DNA of 64,000 bases from Centropus unirufus (taxonomy: Eukaryota > Chordata > Aves > Cuculiformes > Centropidae): positions 1 to 64,000 of the forward strand of contig VYZI01000855.1 in NCBI GenBank assembly GCA_013397695.1. Direction: 5' to 3'. Shown here in pieces: positions 38,801-53,800 of the stretch (position 1 is its first letter; every line of letters begins with the position of its first letter). Under the pieces are notes generated by a model that had not been told where the DNA came from, ran no database searches, and worked only from the letters and a program-made list of their open reading frames with translations. The translations under genes were made by a program, and so were the position numbers.

Positions 38801-41800
38801 TCCAGCTCTGTCTCCCCGATTCCCAATTTATTATGGCACTGGGAGTCAAATTCTGATTGCAAGCTGCTTCTTCAGAAAGGGGACCTGATTTTACACTACA
38901 ACAGTATCTGTAGGACTAGTGAATTATAATTTGCAATGAAATCGAGCACCGTCACCTACCTGTATGATTGCTGCGGCTTGCCTTAAGCTCAGGAACTGTC
39001 TCCTGCAGAGCATGCTGCGGAACCAGCGCTGCAGCAGCGTGATCCGACGCAACACCTCCTGGTGGAGCAGGTCCTGCAGAATCTGCCGCTCCCGCTCCTT
39101 CACAAAAATCTGGCCAAAAAAAAAAAACCCAAAACACTAGCATGGAATGCTCCCACCACCACAAATGATTTAATGCTGCTGGATTCTGTATCCAGGATAC
39201 CCAGGAGAAAGTACAGCTACTGGTTTTCGTTAAATCACTTCTAACAGGTTTCTGCAGTTTCATCTACAGTCTGTAACTGTCCAAGCTCTGAATCGAAGAG
39301 CCTCTGCTTTCCTTTAGGGGGAGGCAAAATGATAGCCATCATATCAAGCTACATCTATACACAGACAGTTTTTTGAAGGTTGTGTGGCTAAAACCAGACT
39401 AATGACATGGTTTAACACAAAAAACCAATATTCCTTACTATTAACAATATTCAAAGCCTCATTTAAGCCACTGGCTTCTGGCAAACAGAAGAAAAATAAT
39501 TTCTTTAAATATAAATATACAAAGATGTTAATTTATCATGACAGAAATGCAGGCAAATGTTACATTCAAATCTTGAAAGTAAGCCTGAGCTGAGGATAAA
39601 CATTTACCATTGTTTTTCCAATTTGGTAATGCTCTGGATCAAGTTTTATTTTCCTGAAGAAGTCATGGATATTGTGCTTAGATGGGCTAATTCCTTGTGG
39701 CAGAAGGACATGGAAATGGTTGACAAAATCCTGAGGAGGAAAAAAAAATTACAAAGATCCATAAGTAACAGATTTGCTCCACTGGCCACATAAAATGGGA
39801 TCTATCAAGTGAGCAGAAGGACTAATAGCATTTTAAGGAGTGGGGAACATGAAGTTTCCTCCACCATTTGTGGTTTGATAGGAAACACATCAAAGCAGGG
39901 ACTCAGCAACATTGAAACAATTTCTAGGGTGAGAGGAGAGTTTCTGCAGAACCCAAGGGGTCATCTCAAGCCAAAAATGTTCCAAATCCTCGAAAATCCT
40001 CCAGATCTGCTAGGCGCATTACTGGTGAGGGTTATCAGCATCTGCAAAGCAACCCTGAGATGTTCCATCAACTACTGCTGTGAGGATTCAAAGAGTAGAG
40101 GAGGTACATCGGGAGAGATCCATGCTCTCAGCAAGAAAAAATGGAGCAGTTTTCCTTCTCTGAATGGCTGCTGTGTAGGACACATCATCTGACCTAAGGC
40201 AGCTGCCAGCTGAAAAGAAATTGGCATCAGCAAAGCATGAAAGGACCGACATATGTGCAAAATCTGGCAAAAACACGAAAAAGAAGAAAACAGGGAAAGC
40301 TGGATACTCCTGGTCAGTTTAGAGGATGCCAATGACCCTCCCACTGGGACGCAGACAACACAGACACGATGGGGCAAATGAGGTGATCTCAAAACACGTA
40401 CAGAAGAGCATGTGAAAACTGGATTCCTTTTTTTTTTGCAATAAAAACACATTACAAAAAAGAGCAGCTTTTGTTAAAATCTCATGACTTACCTGCAGAA
40501 GAGCTCATAGCCTTCACTCAGGTCTGTAACAGCTTGCTAGAAATCACCAGTGCAGCAAAGGACTGCTCCATACAAGACATCAGTCTATTACTTCCACGGC
40601 CTCAAATCAGCTCTAAATTCATTACCTCATTATCAAACCAAGCTAGCAACAGTCAGACAACTGTTAATGACGCTAAAGGTGGTAAAAGACTGAAAACATT
40701 TTCCCCGACCTGGAAAGAGTATTTGCAGCTGTATCCTGACTGGCGGATGCGAACAGTCTCCAGCATCCCCGTGTACCGCAACTGCCTGAGTACCAGGCTG
40801 TCATTGAACCTCATGGGCAGCTGGAAGGGAAACACAGGCCAACAATAAGAAAATTTTTCCGTCAACTGAAGCTTTTAATCACACAGATAGGTAAATGGAT
40901 TTGGCAGATGTTGCACATCTGCATGACATTAGAAATTATACTAGGGGAGAGAGGGAACAGGGGTCCCCAGGAACCTGCACTAAACCCACTGGGGGTGAAT
41001 CTTGATTGTTTACAAGAAGCCATCCGATGAGGATTCCCAAACAGCTGACTAGATATATGAAGCTATAAAGATGAATTTTTGGAGCTCCTGAGCCGAATAA
41101 GGACCCTGTCAAAGACACAGCTATTGGGTAAGACTGTGAGGAACTAAATAATCTCCTAGACCTGAAGCTTCATCTTTAAACATCTGGGTAAAACTCCAAA
41201 GCAAACATTCCTACTCTAACCTTCATTTTAAACTGGGGGTCCTTAGCCCAAGAAATAAATCAACACTCAATACCACATTGAAGAAATACAATGCATCCCT
41301 GAGACACTTTGAATAATGTGGTTTATTCTAAAAGTATCTACTTTTACCTAAAGAAACTTCGTTTTAAAGAAACTTTAGGCCTCAGTAGCAGCACAAGTGT
41401 ATTCATGGGTCTGTAAATCTCAACTACAAGTGGCAGGAGCTTCAATAGAGTCAAATAGTTTAAGTATTTTATATATACGTGCTTCTACAATTACAAGAAA
41501 AACCTATGCAGTTCATTGAAAGCAACATACATGAGGTAATACCTGAACTTCTCATTGCTCATATAAAAACATCGTCTAAATTTAACTACATTTGGAACTT
41601 TCATTTCTTTTTACCCGCCCCCCCTCATAAAAATTCCCATGATGATATTTAGCAGCACTGCCTTTACAGAACAGGATATACCTTTTCTGCATTGGATCGA
41701 ATGCATTTGACGAAATAAGGCTCTGCTTGGCCAAGGGTCTCCATCAGCTTGCTGAGTGATGCCTGCAACAGAGAAAACATCTTCAGCTTGGAGATAGAGA

Positions 41801-44800
41801 TGAGAGCAGGACAAATACTGAAAATTGTCCTCTGTCCAAACTGACTCCACATAGCATTTATTCCTGATTTTCAATTGTCAAATTTTTATTGCTGGTCTAG
41901 AAAGGAATTTTCTGATGCTGCAGCCTCCCATTGTGCCCTGCACTAGACTGGCAGGTGGGCAGGGGGACACATGGGATGCAACCACCATCCCAGAAACCCC
42001 TGCTGAAAGCCCAGCAAGCAAAGCACTCTTGGCACTTGAAATTATGGGAACTGGGTTGTACAGTGACCACTGGCCCTGTAGGACGTTATTTCCATTTCAG
42101 CAGCAGCCAGCAACACCCCACATGTGGCAGATGGTGCAGTCAGCCTCTGCCATCTGGCACAAGCCCTCATCATCAGGACACATAAGGTCCCTGGATTAAC
42201 CACATACTCTGCTCTTTTATCCCTCTGCCTGCAAAACTTCCATCTCCTTCACACCTGTATTCGGTGTTTCAAGGTGTGATGAATTGTTTCAGCATCACCC
42301 CATGCTAGACAGGGCAGTAATCTTTTCTCTAGGATACCACCTTTATGCTGGATAAAAGGGAAGGCTATCCAACTCCATGCTGCACTTTAGGGACCAATAG
42401 CCTAGTTTTCGGCCACAAAAGCCATCACTGCTCTTACAAAATTCTCCAATAGAGCTGTTTCCCCTACAGATTACCATAGTATAGGCATGGTTAAAATCAA
42501 CAGGAGATGAGGCAGCTGTGAGACAAGAATTCAGATATCAGCCATAAGGCAGCATCAGGAAAAAAAAAGGAAACATTTATATTTCCTGCCTGTGATCAAA
42601 TTCTCTGTGCTGCAATTGTATTAGCGTGCTCTTGATAAAGACATGATCTGACTGGCTTGCACAGGCTGCTCACTTGATGTTCTTCTCTTATGAGTGTTCA
42701 ATGAAATTAGGGCTGGAATGTCCAGTGTTTGTCTAAGAGAAGAAGGAGAAGCAGGCAGTCATACCAAAGCTGTTGCCAAATTAAATATGTTTTTATACAT
42801 TTAAATAAAAGACAGATGTGTTGTAGGCACAGCTCATATATTGTCAAATCACCAGTGATGATTCAGAAAAATCACCAAAGATCAGTGGCTTTGGAAATTG
42901 TAAGGCAAAGGTATTTGAATGTAATGCTTTGCTGCATAGTGGTAGGGGTAAAATCTTCAGCGTTCAGTGGTCTTTTATTTGTATGTGCTGTAAAAATTTA
43001 TATGAAAATCTTAATTGTGTATCCTGAGGCTTTTCATAGTTTCATCTGAAGGACAAATAGCTTTCAGGAAGGCACTTCTCTCCAAGACATCCCTGTTTCA
43101 AATGTTCCCCCTCCCTCATGGCACTGTATGAATTAAAATCTGCAGATGTGCATTTTAACATTAGTATTTTCCAAGCACACTATCAGACTATACTAAGCTT
43201 AAATTTATACAGATGTGCATTCGTCAAAGTACATACACATGTATATGTGTGTATGTATACGGATGTATACATTTACTTAATTAAGCTTACCCAGATCAAT
43301 GCATGGAGACTAAAAACTACCTATCTCAAAAAAGCCCCAAACAAAATTACAAGTCAAAAGCAAGTCAGACTTGCTTTGAAACCAATTTTTAACTGACAAG
43401 CTGCTTTCCAGTATTACTGCCTGCTCGTGCAGGTGTCTTATAGCAGTTTTCAAGCCCTGATAGGCATATTGGAGGATAATTTTTGCTGCAGCTATTCCTA
43501 GGGATAGCTGGATGGCATACAGCACCAGTAACACAACAAATCCTGTATCGATCCCTCCTTCTAGTTTCTATGCCTGGCTGGATGTAATATCACAATATTT
43601 TGATCTTTCTGCCCCTGTTAAAATCACATTCTGGCTAGCTTGAAAACAAATTGAATTTCAGATGCTAAATGCAAGTAAAAAGACTGTAAAAATGTTGTTT
43701 CAGGCTTTAGTGGTTTCTGGATGCAGCAGAGAAAGTTCCACAATGACATGGTCTGGAAAGTGAGGTATCAGAGAGGGATGCACCAACATCTCTGCTCCTC
43801 AGCTCATCCTCACATCCCACCTTGTTCCAACACCTCATCCCCCACGATGATGATATCAACCGTTACTCTTCCTTCTCTCCATTTACGTTATTTAGACACC
43901 TGCAATGTAGCTTGCAGCTTACCCAAGCCATATGCTCATCTTAATTCATGATGTCCTAAGTGGTGGTGAGGATGGGACAGAAATGTCCTAGCAAGTGCTT
44001 CCTGGAGATCCAAAGGAGGTATTTGCTTTTAATTCACCTCCCTGTAGCAAAGCCATAGGATTACCTGGAACTGGGCACTGATGCTGGGTGGTTTTTTCTT
44101 CTTATGGAGATGGAGGAGGGATTTGGTAATGCGGTCATGCAGTGTCAGGTTCGTTAGGTGCTTGAGGGACTTCACATCCAGCATGTGCTGCGGAAGAAAG
44201 AGACTCCATTTTTTCCTTTATAAATAGAATAATAACTAGATCTTATTGCCATGCTGTCTGTTATACCCCTCTCTCTGTCTTCAGGGCTTCTTCAGGTGAC
44301 TGCCCTAACATCATCAGGGAAACATCAAAGAATGGCTTGAAAAGTTCCTCTGCAATATTTGGCCAGAACCAGATCATGCAGATCACATTCTTCCAAGCTC
44401 CTCTGAGGACTTGTCAGGGACACCTTTGACCATGGGAAATTTGGCTCTTGGCACTGAAGGCTGCAGATGAACTATTCTCTATTAATGAACAGCTGACTGA
44501 TTAACTGTGCCTTTCTAGGTGCAATGTGCAGGCAGAGAAGAGTAAAATCAAAGTTTGCTCCTCCTGATCCTCCATGTCCGACCACCAAAGAGGCACCAGT
44601 AAGGACAACATGCATTATTATTCAAGATACAACAGATTTCTTGGAATTTCTTTAAAATATAGTAAATGCAGCAGCCTAGATGGAAATTAGACAAGCCTGA
44701 ATTTTAGATAAGCCTGACATGTATCAGGTACCAGCCCTCTTGCAAAACCTACGTGCTCATTTTAGAGATTTAATTACCAAATTTCACCAGCACATACATA

Positions 44801-47800
44801 ACTCTTTCCCAGGAGATGGGGATAAAGGTGGAGTAGGTCTAAGAGTGGAAGATATGGCACTAATACCATCACCTCTCAGAGCTGAAAACCTTTGGTTTTA
44901 AAGAAATTAGAGCCCAGAAGAGAGTTGACTTGAATAAGGTCTTGATGTAGACACAAGCAGTCTTCCTTATAGGCATTAGCATCTTAACATTTTACCTACA
45001 GCCCAGGGACTGACAATGTAAAAACACTCCTTGCTCACCTTTGGGAGACTGAGTTTGGCTTTGAAGTTCTTATTTCGCCTGGGAAGATAAAAAATTTCCT
45101 CAGGTTAATCTACGTGTGCAATTGCAGAATGGAGGAGTTTATGAAACAAGCCCTTTAAAATCCCCTTTAGCAGTTGCTTCCTATAACCGTTCCTGGAACA
45201 GGGATATTTCTGCACACTGCAAACTAGTTTTACAAAGCTAGTTGGACAAGTCAAAGAGAAAGGTGTCCAAGGAAACAGTTACATCAGAAAGGACAGGGAT
45301 ACCAATAACTTGGGTTGAATGCAGAAGTGGCATCACACACTGACAGACCACTCTCCTGCTTTCTCATACCCTAAATTAACTCCACTTATCCCAACGATGT
45401 TCTCTGAACCTTCTGATGAGGCCACAGTGTGAATTGTCAATATAATTTCACCACGGTATTTGTAAAGGAAATTTTGAAAGCATGTTAAAAAAATGTGACT
45501 GCACTACATTGCTCTCATCTCTTGGGACTGGTTTGACCATTCATTCCTTCTCTGCATGTCATTACAAATGGATGATAAAAGCTAAATAAATCAGAAGTGT
45601 AAAACATACTGGAGTAGCTTTCACCCAGCCAGGAAATGTCTCCAGGTCTACTTGAAACACTGATATTTTTATATTCTGGATATTTACATTCCTCTATCTA
45701 CCCATACTGCTCATTATGCTCCAGGAAAAAAGCCAAAATCCCCTCCTTTAGCACTGACATGAGGATGCTGTGGGCTCTCTCCAGCAGCTTGCTGTTCGTT
45801 GCATTGACAAATATCCCATCTTTGTCTAGGAAGGTGCCAGGGCTGGCAAGCCTGCAGTGCCGCATCCCCATCCGGCCACTCCTGCCAACCGCATAGGCAT
45901 CACTGAAATACCAAACACCACACAGTGTTAGGAAGACATAACTCCTCCCTGTTTTATGACAAAATACAGAACAAGATCATAAAATAATTCATCAGCAGAA
46001 AATGAGAGACACCACTTTATTGTTATAACTGTAAATAAACAGCCATGGGATGAGTTCATGATGCCAGACACCACATGAAGTGATTGGCTAATTAAGCACC
46101 TCACGAAGCCCAACTATTTAGAGTCAGATCAATCAACATCTGCTCTTCTGCATGCTGCTTAGACATTATTGCACATAAACCAGTTTCACCAACGGACATA
46201 AACTGGCAGGAAAACAGGGAGCCCAAGTCGCTTTGGTTAGTGATGGCATGTCTTTCACTACTTGACAGGCAGTGAAAACACTTCCAAAGTATGCTGGCTT
46301 CCCAGTGCTCCGCTAAGGCTTAGTTTCCCCTCCCCCACCATCATATGGAAACCACTGGGCCGCTTTATTGAGACCAGTGGAGACTGCGTAGCTCTCCAAA
46401 TCCTCTGCAATGACTTCGTGCATGATGCCATGCCTCAAATTTGTTATTAGAAACAAGCCATGGGCTACCCTGTGGGCTGGAGGTCTATAATCTCATGATC
46501 ATGCAGACTTATCTGTAACTGCATGATCACGAGGTGATTTTGAAAGCAAATTCCTGTTTAATTTAGCTCTGTAAATCACTTCCCAGTGTATCTGTTGTAG
46601 ACCTGTCAGAGTATACCTCTCTTCTACACGTCATCTTTACCCTTGTATTCACCCTTCTTGCTCAACAAGTGCAATTTAACTGAAATAACATTTATCAATA
46701 TGATATGACTCTTCAGATCAAAATCATCCACAGTGAAAGGTATCAAAATCACCTGCTTACTCCAAAAAGCACAGGCTGGATTTTTGAGATCTTATGTGAG
46801 AACTTGTTTTTGCTTTCAGAAGGAAGGGGCACTGATCACATTTGGGGATCTAAATGATGCCCAAGAAAGGCGAAGATCAAGGCACAATGCTAGTGAGGCA
46901 CTACACCAAGAGAAACACAGGAGTTAGGACAGCTTCAGAAGTACCTTGTCTGAAAATATATCAGTAAAGGGAATAAACTGTTTGTCCTGACTCTGTTGTT
47001 AGGATATGACTGCTGAGGATGATGGAGAGAAGACACAGTAGTTACTGCCCTCAATCCTGGCTGTTCAAGGAAACTTGCCTCCTATGCTGGCTTAGGTTAA
47101 GCCAAATAAATAGACCCGACTATAGGCTGAACTCCATAGTAAACTCGCTGCCTGGGACAGGAGTTTCCCTGCTTTTACAACATCAGCCTTCTGAGATAAT
47201 TGAAATGTTTTGGGCTATGAAAATAATGGCAGTTCAAGCTGCTGTACTAACATGCCTTGAAAGCTGGACCTGCACAGTCAAGAAAAGCCCCAACCCATTT
47301 CATAGATATTCTTGACACACCAACATCAGACTTGAGGGCTTGCTAGAGAAACTGCAGAACTTCTTTTACCCATGTAAGATTTCCACAGGGACAAAGTTTC
47401 ACATTACATCACATTAGGGAAACCTACACTACCAGTGATGCTAGAAACATTGAACTTCTCCTCTGAAGGCACAAACCTTTTCTGCCTCAAAAATTATCAT
47501 GTATCTACTACTGTCATAACTCAACAGATTACAGCCACAGTACCTACAGCTCTAGGAGAAAGAAATGGAGGAGTGAGGAAGCCTGATATAAGGACAACCA
47601 GGCTCGCATAACCTTCCCACAATAGGGTGAGATTGCTTGCACATGCTGGATTTCTGCCCAAATTCAATAAGCGGCACAAATTTATTAATTCAATACAAGA
47701 TTTTAATGGAAATCAGATCCTCTCTGAAAATAAGCCAACTTGTAATGGTATGAGAATACTCCATTCTTGTTCAGTAGGATGTCAGCACCACTCTCAGAGG

Positions 47801-50800
47801 GAAGAAATTCAGAGCAAGTGGGATATTCAAGTCTTGATGGCACTCAGAGGGCATGTGGTTAACAAAGCTTGACAATAAAAGACACTTTTGTTACCCAAGA
47901 AAAGGAAAGGAATATTGTGTATCCAATTCTGTCTTGCCCATTTGGCATTAAAGCCAATAAAAAATTATGCTTAACAACATCCTTGGAGGATATTTTATTT
48001 TGCTTGGAATGGAAGTCCACTGAAATGCAAAGACCATTATGATTGATTTGATAGACATTTTTCAGGGGATAGTCTCAGCCTCCTCTCAACTTGTTCTGGT
48101 TTTTTTGTGAAGCTCCATGTAGTATGAAGTCATGCAGCCATGAAGTTACACCTAGATATCTGCAACTCCAAGCAATCAGTTAAGGAGCTGAGGACAGTTG
48201 GATCATATCTCTCCTAGGACACACACACACACATCTGCTCAGAGGGAAGAGGAGCCACATTGTACCTCTTTAGAGGTGGTATTTGAAAAATCAAACTTTC
48301 TAAGGTCTGCAGAGAAATAGCACAAGAGTAGCCGGAGAAAAGGAAGAGGACTTGTGACCAGACATTCCTTTGAAATGAAGGCATTGTCCTTCACAAGCAA
48401 TTCAATTATGAAATGAATTTGGAAAAGCTTTTGCAGAAGCACAGATCGGCATGTCAAAGCGTAGACCTGACTCTCAAGCAAGAGTCTCACTACATAATTG
48501 CCTGAATGGCCAGAACCTTCTAAAAAGATTAAAAAATAAAATGCAAACATAAACTGCAAAAATCAAACCTTTTTGAAGTTAACATGCTTCTTTCCCTTAA
48601 AAACAAGCTAATACTTCAGACAGTACCATCTCAAGCCTCGTAACTTCTCAGGTACTCCATAGTCAGCAGTTCCTAGAGCCACCACCACATTGCTTGTGGG
48701 CATTTCTGCACCCAAACACACCACTGGGTGTTTCACTGGAGAAAAATCCTCAGTATTTTTTTATTTCCTTGATATCAGCACATTCATTACTTTTTTTAAA
48801 AAACTTAACACCTTGTATACCACACAAATCACAATTGCTGCCTTTTGATGGAGGCAAATAGCTTTCCATGACTGCCAGTAAGTCAGGTAAAGATATTTAG
48901 ATGTGATCATATCACAAAGAAAGAATGGAGAGAAAACAAAATTAATATTGAGCTCAGAGAAACACTAATCGAGTCAATTATAATACCAGACAGTGTTCTC
49001 CTGTACCATATTTCCTTGTCCTGCATAAAAGCAAGAGACTTACCGCTGGGTCCTCTCGTTCATGGTATTGACTCCCTGGAGATCTGAGAGTGGTGTTCGT
49101 GGGCAATTCCGAGTAATACCTAAAGTAGTACATGAAAAAAAAAATTCTGGAACTTCACCAAAATGCAGTTATCACAGCCATAGCTTAGTGCTGAGTATGG
49201 CGAGGAGGAGCATGTACATGTAATGACACATGCTGAGTATACACGCTTGCCTGTGATGCTGACATATCCATCATCTACTAAGTTCTACATCTCTGCTACA
49301 AAGCCATCACCCTTATGAGAAACACTGTTTACTCAAGCCTATTAATTCCTCTCCCACATATATACATTCTGTTAAGGACATATTGTCCCTCTGGTAATCA
49401 AAGAGAGTGAAGGAAGAGGTTGCTATGATGGAGGTGAATAGCCACCTGTGTCCCACACATTCAAAATATTCCTAAGGTCTTCGCTGTGCATGGAACAACC
49501 TAGCTGCTTGCAAGGGCAAAACACCTGGACATAAGTGGGGTGCTTGGATAAATGGTCATTTATTCCTTGCATGCTTCTTCCCTACAAACAGATACATGGA
49601 CAGGGTCAAGTTATAAGTGCTGCACGAGGAAGCTTTATTGCCTATTGAATCTATATCCTTTGATAGGGGTAGATTCAGAGTAATTTATATTTAATAAATA
49701 GCGAAAGAATCTACCAAACATGGTTACAGAAGCAGACATTTCAAGTTGTCATCTTCCCCAAAGTGGAAATGTTTTATAACCAAGGATTCAGGAAGACAGA
49801 AGACAATTTTCGTAGACAACAAAACCCATTTCAAGTAACTGAACTACAGGTATTTAAAGACCCAATAAGCCTGAATTTGACATGTAAACAGCCAACAAAT
49901 TTTTTAACCATCTTGTAATCGCTGCTGTGAGACGGTAAACATTGCAGTGCTCACTTGAAAATGGGGAAAATGTATATTCCTTCACTCTGAAATCTGTAGC
50001 AGAAAAAGAATTGCAAGAAAATTCTCTCCAAGAAGCCTAAGCTAAGTTTGTAACAGAAGAGGAAGAAGCTATACCATATTTCCTCCTCCTCACATCTATA
50101 GTTTTCCTATTTAATACAGCCCAGAAGCTGAACTAAAAGGTATCATAAGCAACTTTTAACTCTGAAAATAAACCCAAAGCAAATCTGCGGAGATCTGAGC
50201 CTGTCCCGCTGACCTGCCATTCCTCACAGCCTGACATTTCTAAGAAAAAGATTCCTACCAAAGCTCAACAGGCAACATGCCTTTAATGGGATACCTACCG
50301 TCCTCCTCTGTGCTGAGAAATAATAAGACTATTTCTTTTAGGAGTGCAGTGGGATTAGCAGCCCATCTGAAGTGCATCTACACCAATGTATGCATTATGA
50401 GCAACAAACAGGAGGAAGTAGATGGTATTGCAGGGCAAGGAGACAATGATTATGCCATTACAGAAATGTGGTGGGATGACTCACATAACTGGAGTGCCAC
50501 TATGGTTGGATACAAACTCTTCAGGTGGGACAGGAAAGGTAGAAGATGCAGTGGGGTAGCCCTCTATGTTAGAGAGTATTTTGATACTCTTGAGTTTGAT
50601 AATGATGATGATAGGATTGAGCGTCTGTGGGTAAAAATCAGAGGAACATGCAATAACACTGATATTGTGGTGGGAGTCTGTTATAGACCACCTAGTCAGG
50701 AAGATTAGGTGGATGAGTTATTTTATCAACAACTGGGAAAAGGCTCCTGATCACTGGCTCCTGTCCTTTGGGGAGACTTCAACCTACCAAATGTCTGCTG

Positions 50801-53800
50801 GAAGCACAATACAGCAGAGAGGAAACCATCTAGGAGGTTCCTGGAGTGTGTGGAAGACAACTCACTCTAAGAAGAACATTGAGGCTCTGGAGTTCATCCA
50901 GAGAAGAGCAATAAAGCTAGTGAAGGGGCTGGAGAAGAAGGATCAGCTGAGGGAGCTGGGGTTGTTTACCGTAGTGAAGAGGAAGCTGAGGGAAGACCTT
51001 ATCACTGCCTACAGTGCCTGAGGGGAGGTTGTAGTGGTCTCTTCTCCCAAGTGACAGGTGATAGGACAAGGGAAAATGGCCTTAAGCTGTGTCAGGGGAG
51101 GTTCAGATTGGACATTAGGAAATAATTCTTCCTTGAAAGGGTCATCAGGCACTGGCAGAGGCTGCCAGGTTGGTGGAGTCACCATCCCTAGAGGTATTTA
51201 AAAGTCAGGTAGATGAGGTACTCAGGGATATGATTTAGAGGCAGGTATGGTTGTGAACCAGGGCACCCTAAAAAACAAGAGCAAACAAGCAAGGAAACAA
51301 GCACACTGCTCCCTGCAAGTTGGCATGTGATACGCTTTTGATGGTAAGATGCTTCGCTCAGCTACCATGACTAAGTGTAAGTTACTTTTATGTAAACAAG
51401 TTATCATGTGAAACAGTGTTTTTATATAACATTTTATCGTGTGAAACAGTCAGGACCTGTTAATCTACACGTTCCTATCTGCTAATCCATGAGTTTGTAA
51501 AAGTTGCCTGTATAAGGGGAAGGAACTGGACATCTGGTGGGCGAGTTGGGCAGAAGCGATTTCTCCTCGTCCCCAGCACTAAATAAACATACCTACTTCA
51601 CAACTACCCAGTTGAGAAGTCTTTTCCGTGCATCAGTTTTGGCGAGCCAGCCAGGAGGTCGTCTGTCCCACCATGGGGGTGGCTGGGACAGACATTCCTA
51701 GGCGTGTCCTGAGCATATTCCTCAGAGAAGCCTCTGTGACTGGTCACCCGCTCAGAGGATAGACAAAGGGTCTCCCGGGGCTACAGATTAAAATGGTATG
51801 TTTATGTTTTGGGGAGGCCATAAGTCACTGGAGACGCCCATCCATGGCCAGGGCTGCTGGTTATAGCGCGCAGAAACGTCTGACGTGCAGCATAGTCCTC
51901 ATATGGGAGGAGGGTACCCTGAATGGTAAACTGGTAGGGGGCTCGCTGACTGATAGAGCAGGCACTAGTGATCTTGGGAGTAGATCGATTGAGTCCAAGG
52001 TTGCTGCTGCATCCCAGTATCGGGAGCTAGGACGGACCTGCTAATGATTGTATAAGAAGCAGGAGAAGGGTAAGGTGAACCTCTTTGCCATCTTTGTCAT
52101 ATGACAATGTGGATTGTATTTGCAGCTGCTGGAGGCATACTGGCTGGAACAATAATTGTGTGTTTGATTTGTAAATGCCCAGTTATTTTATGTTAAATGC
52201 ATTTGTATGTGTGCATGTTTGAGACGCAGCATTGCTGCAAAGCGACTGCGAGTCTTCATCTGCAGTTCCATGATCCCGCGAGGGACAAGGCCAGAGACAG
52301 ACAAAACGTCTTATGTGGATAAGTTTTTCACGCTCCAAAATCACCCGAGTGGCAAAAGTAATGTGGGATGGGACCGCCTCAGGACCCATTTGTACTAAGC
52401 TTGGAAAAGGAAAATGGGCCGAACCGAATGAAGTGGTGCTGCTCTGCTTGTAGCATAGGGCAAAGATGCATTAATGAAAAAAAAATTAACCTTGGGGAAG
52501 ACCCAATTGATTTCTTTAAGCCACCGCCTAGGCTCACAGAGCCGGAACCTGATGATAGTACGGACCATTTGCCAACACCTCCGAATGATAGTCCTATCTT
52601 GAACGCGGGGGAGAGATCCTTCAGGCATCCTGCAAGCCCCCCTCCGGGACACAGTAGGACCTGAGGGAGGGACTATGCCGATCAAGATACCTTTTACAAC
52701 CATGGACCTGGGGGTATGGAAAAAGATAGCGCGGGAATACAGGAACAACCCTGCAGGGGTCGCTAAGCATTTCCAGTTCATTGTAAAACAGCATAACCCA
52801 GACTGGAATGATGTACAATTGCTATTAGACCATTTGACCAAAACTGAGAAACAACTAGTCCTAAAAACAGCGGGGGACCTAGCTGAGGAATATTACAGGT
52901 CTATGGGAGGGGATGCTAAAGAATACTTCCGCCTCCAAGACCCCGAATGGGACCCTAATAGGAGAGCGCACTTAGAAAAATTGAAGGCTTACCGGGGTGG
53001 ACTGGTAATGGTATGGAAAGGGCAACCCCTAAAACCATGAACTGATCTGCATTATACGCAGTAAAACAGGGGCCATCAGAAACCCCCTCGGAGTTCCTCC
53101 ATCATTTAAGGGATGTAATGGGCTGGAACACCCCGCTAGACCCTGGGTCAGAAATAGGGATTCAACAGTTGGTCTCTATTCTTGGGGCAATCCACTGGGG
53201 ACATCAGGAGGAAACTTCAGAAATTGCATCCTACTGAGGGCAGGAACTTAGAAGTTCTTTTGGATGAAGCCTGGAGGGTATTTAGCAACCGAGAAGAGAA
53301 TAACAAACGGGGACAAGGGAGGGTGATAGCTGTAGTAGAAAAGGACTGGCAGGAGCCAAGGCAGGGACAGAAGTTAGGGGAAAACCAGTGCGCGATGTGC
53401 AAGAAGTTTGGGCACTGGAAACGGCAATGCCCTAAGAACAAGGACTAGAAGAAGCCCCTCCCAAAGGGAATACTGAACATAGCAGAGGAAGTTTGACGGG
53501 CACTGGGAAGTTCTACCCTAGTAGATCCCTTGGTCACCATGAAGCTAGGGAATGAGAAGCAGGAGACAGAATTTTTTATACAGGGGCCACATATTCTGTC
53601 TTAACTCAAGACTTAGTCCCTCTGGGGAATGAATACATAACTGTAAAAGGGGTTGCAGGAAAAAGTGAAAAGGCATATTTTTCCAGCCTTTGAAATACAA
53701 ATTAGGAAAACAATGGGGAATACACAAGTTCTTATACATGCCCAACTCCCCCAACTAGGAGCCAAAATTACATTCAAAAAAGGGAGGATAGAATTGAGAA

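Noticed and set aside
50277..50708. Host gene with endonuclease-like domain
   Set aside because: The sequence is the CR1 ORF2 endonuclease, followed by CR1 3' sequence.
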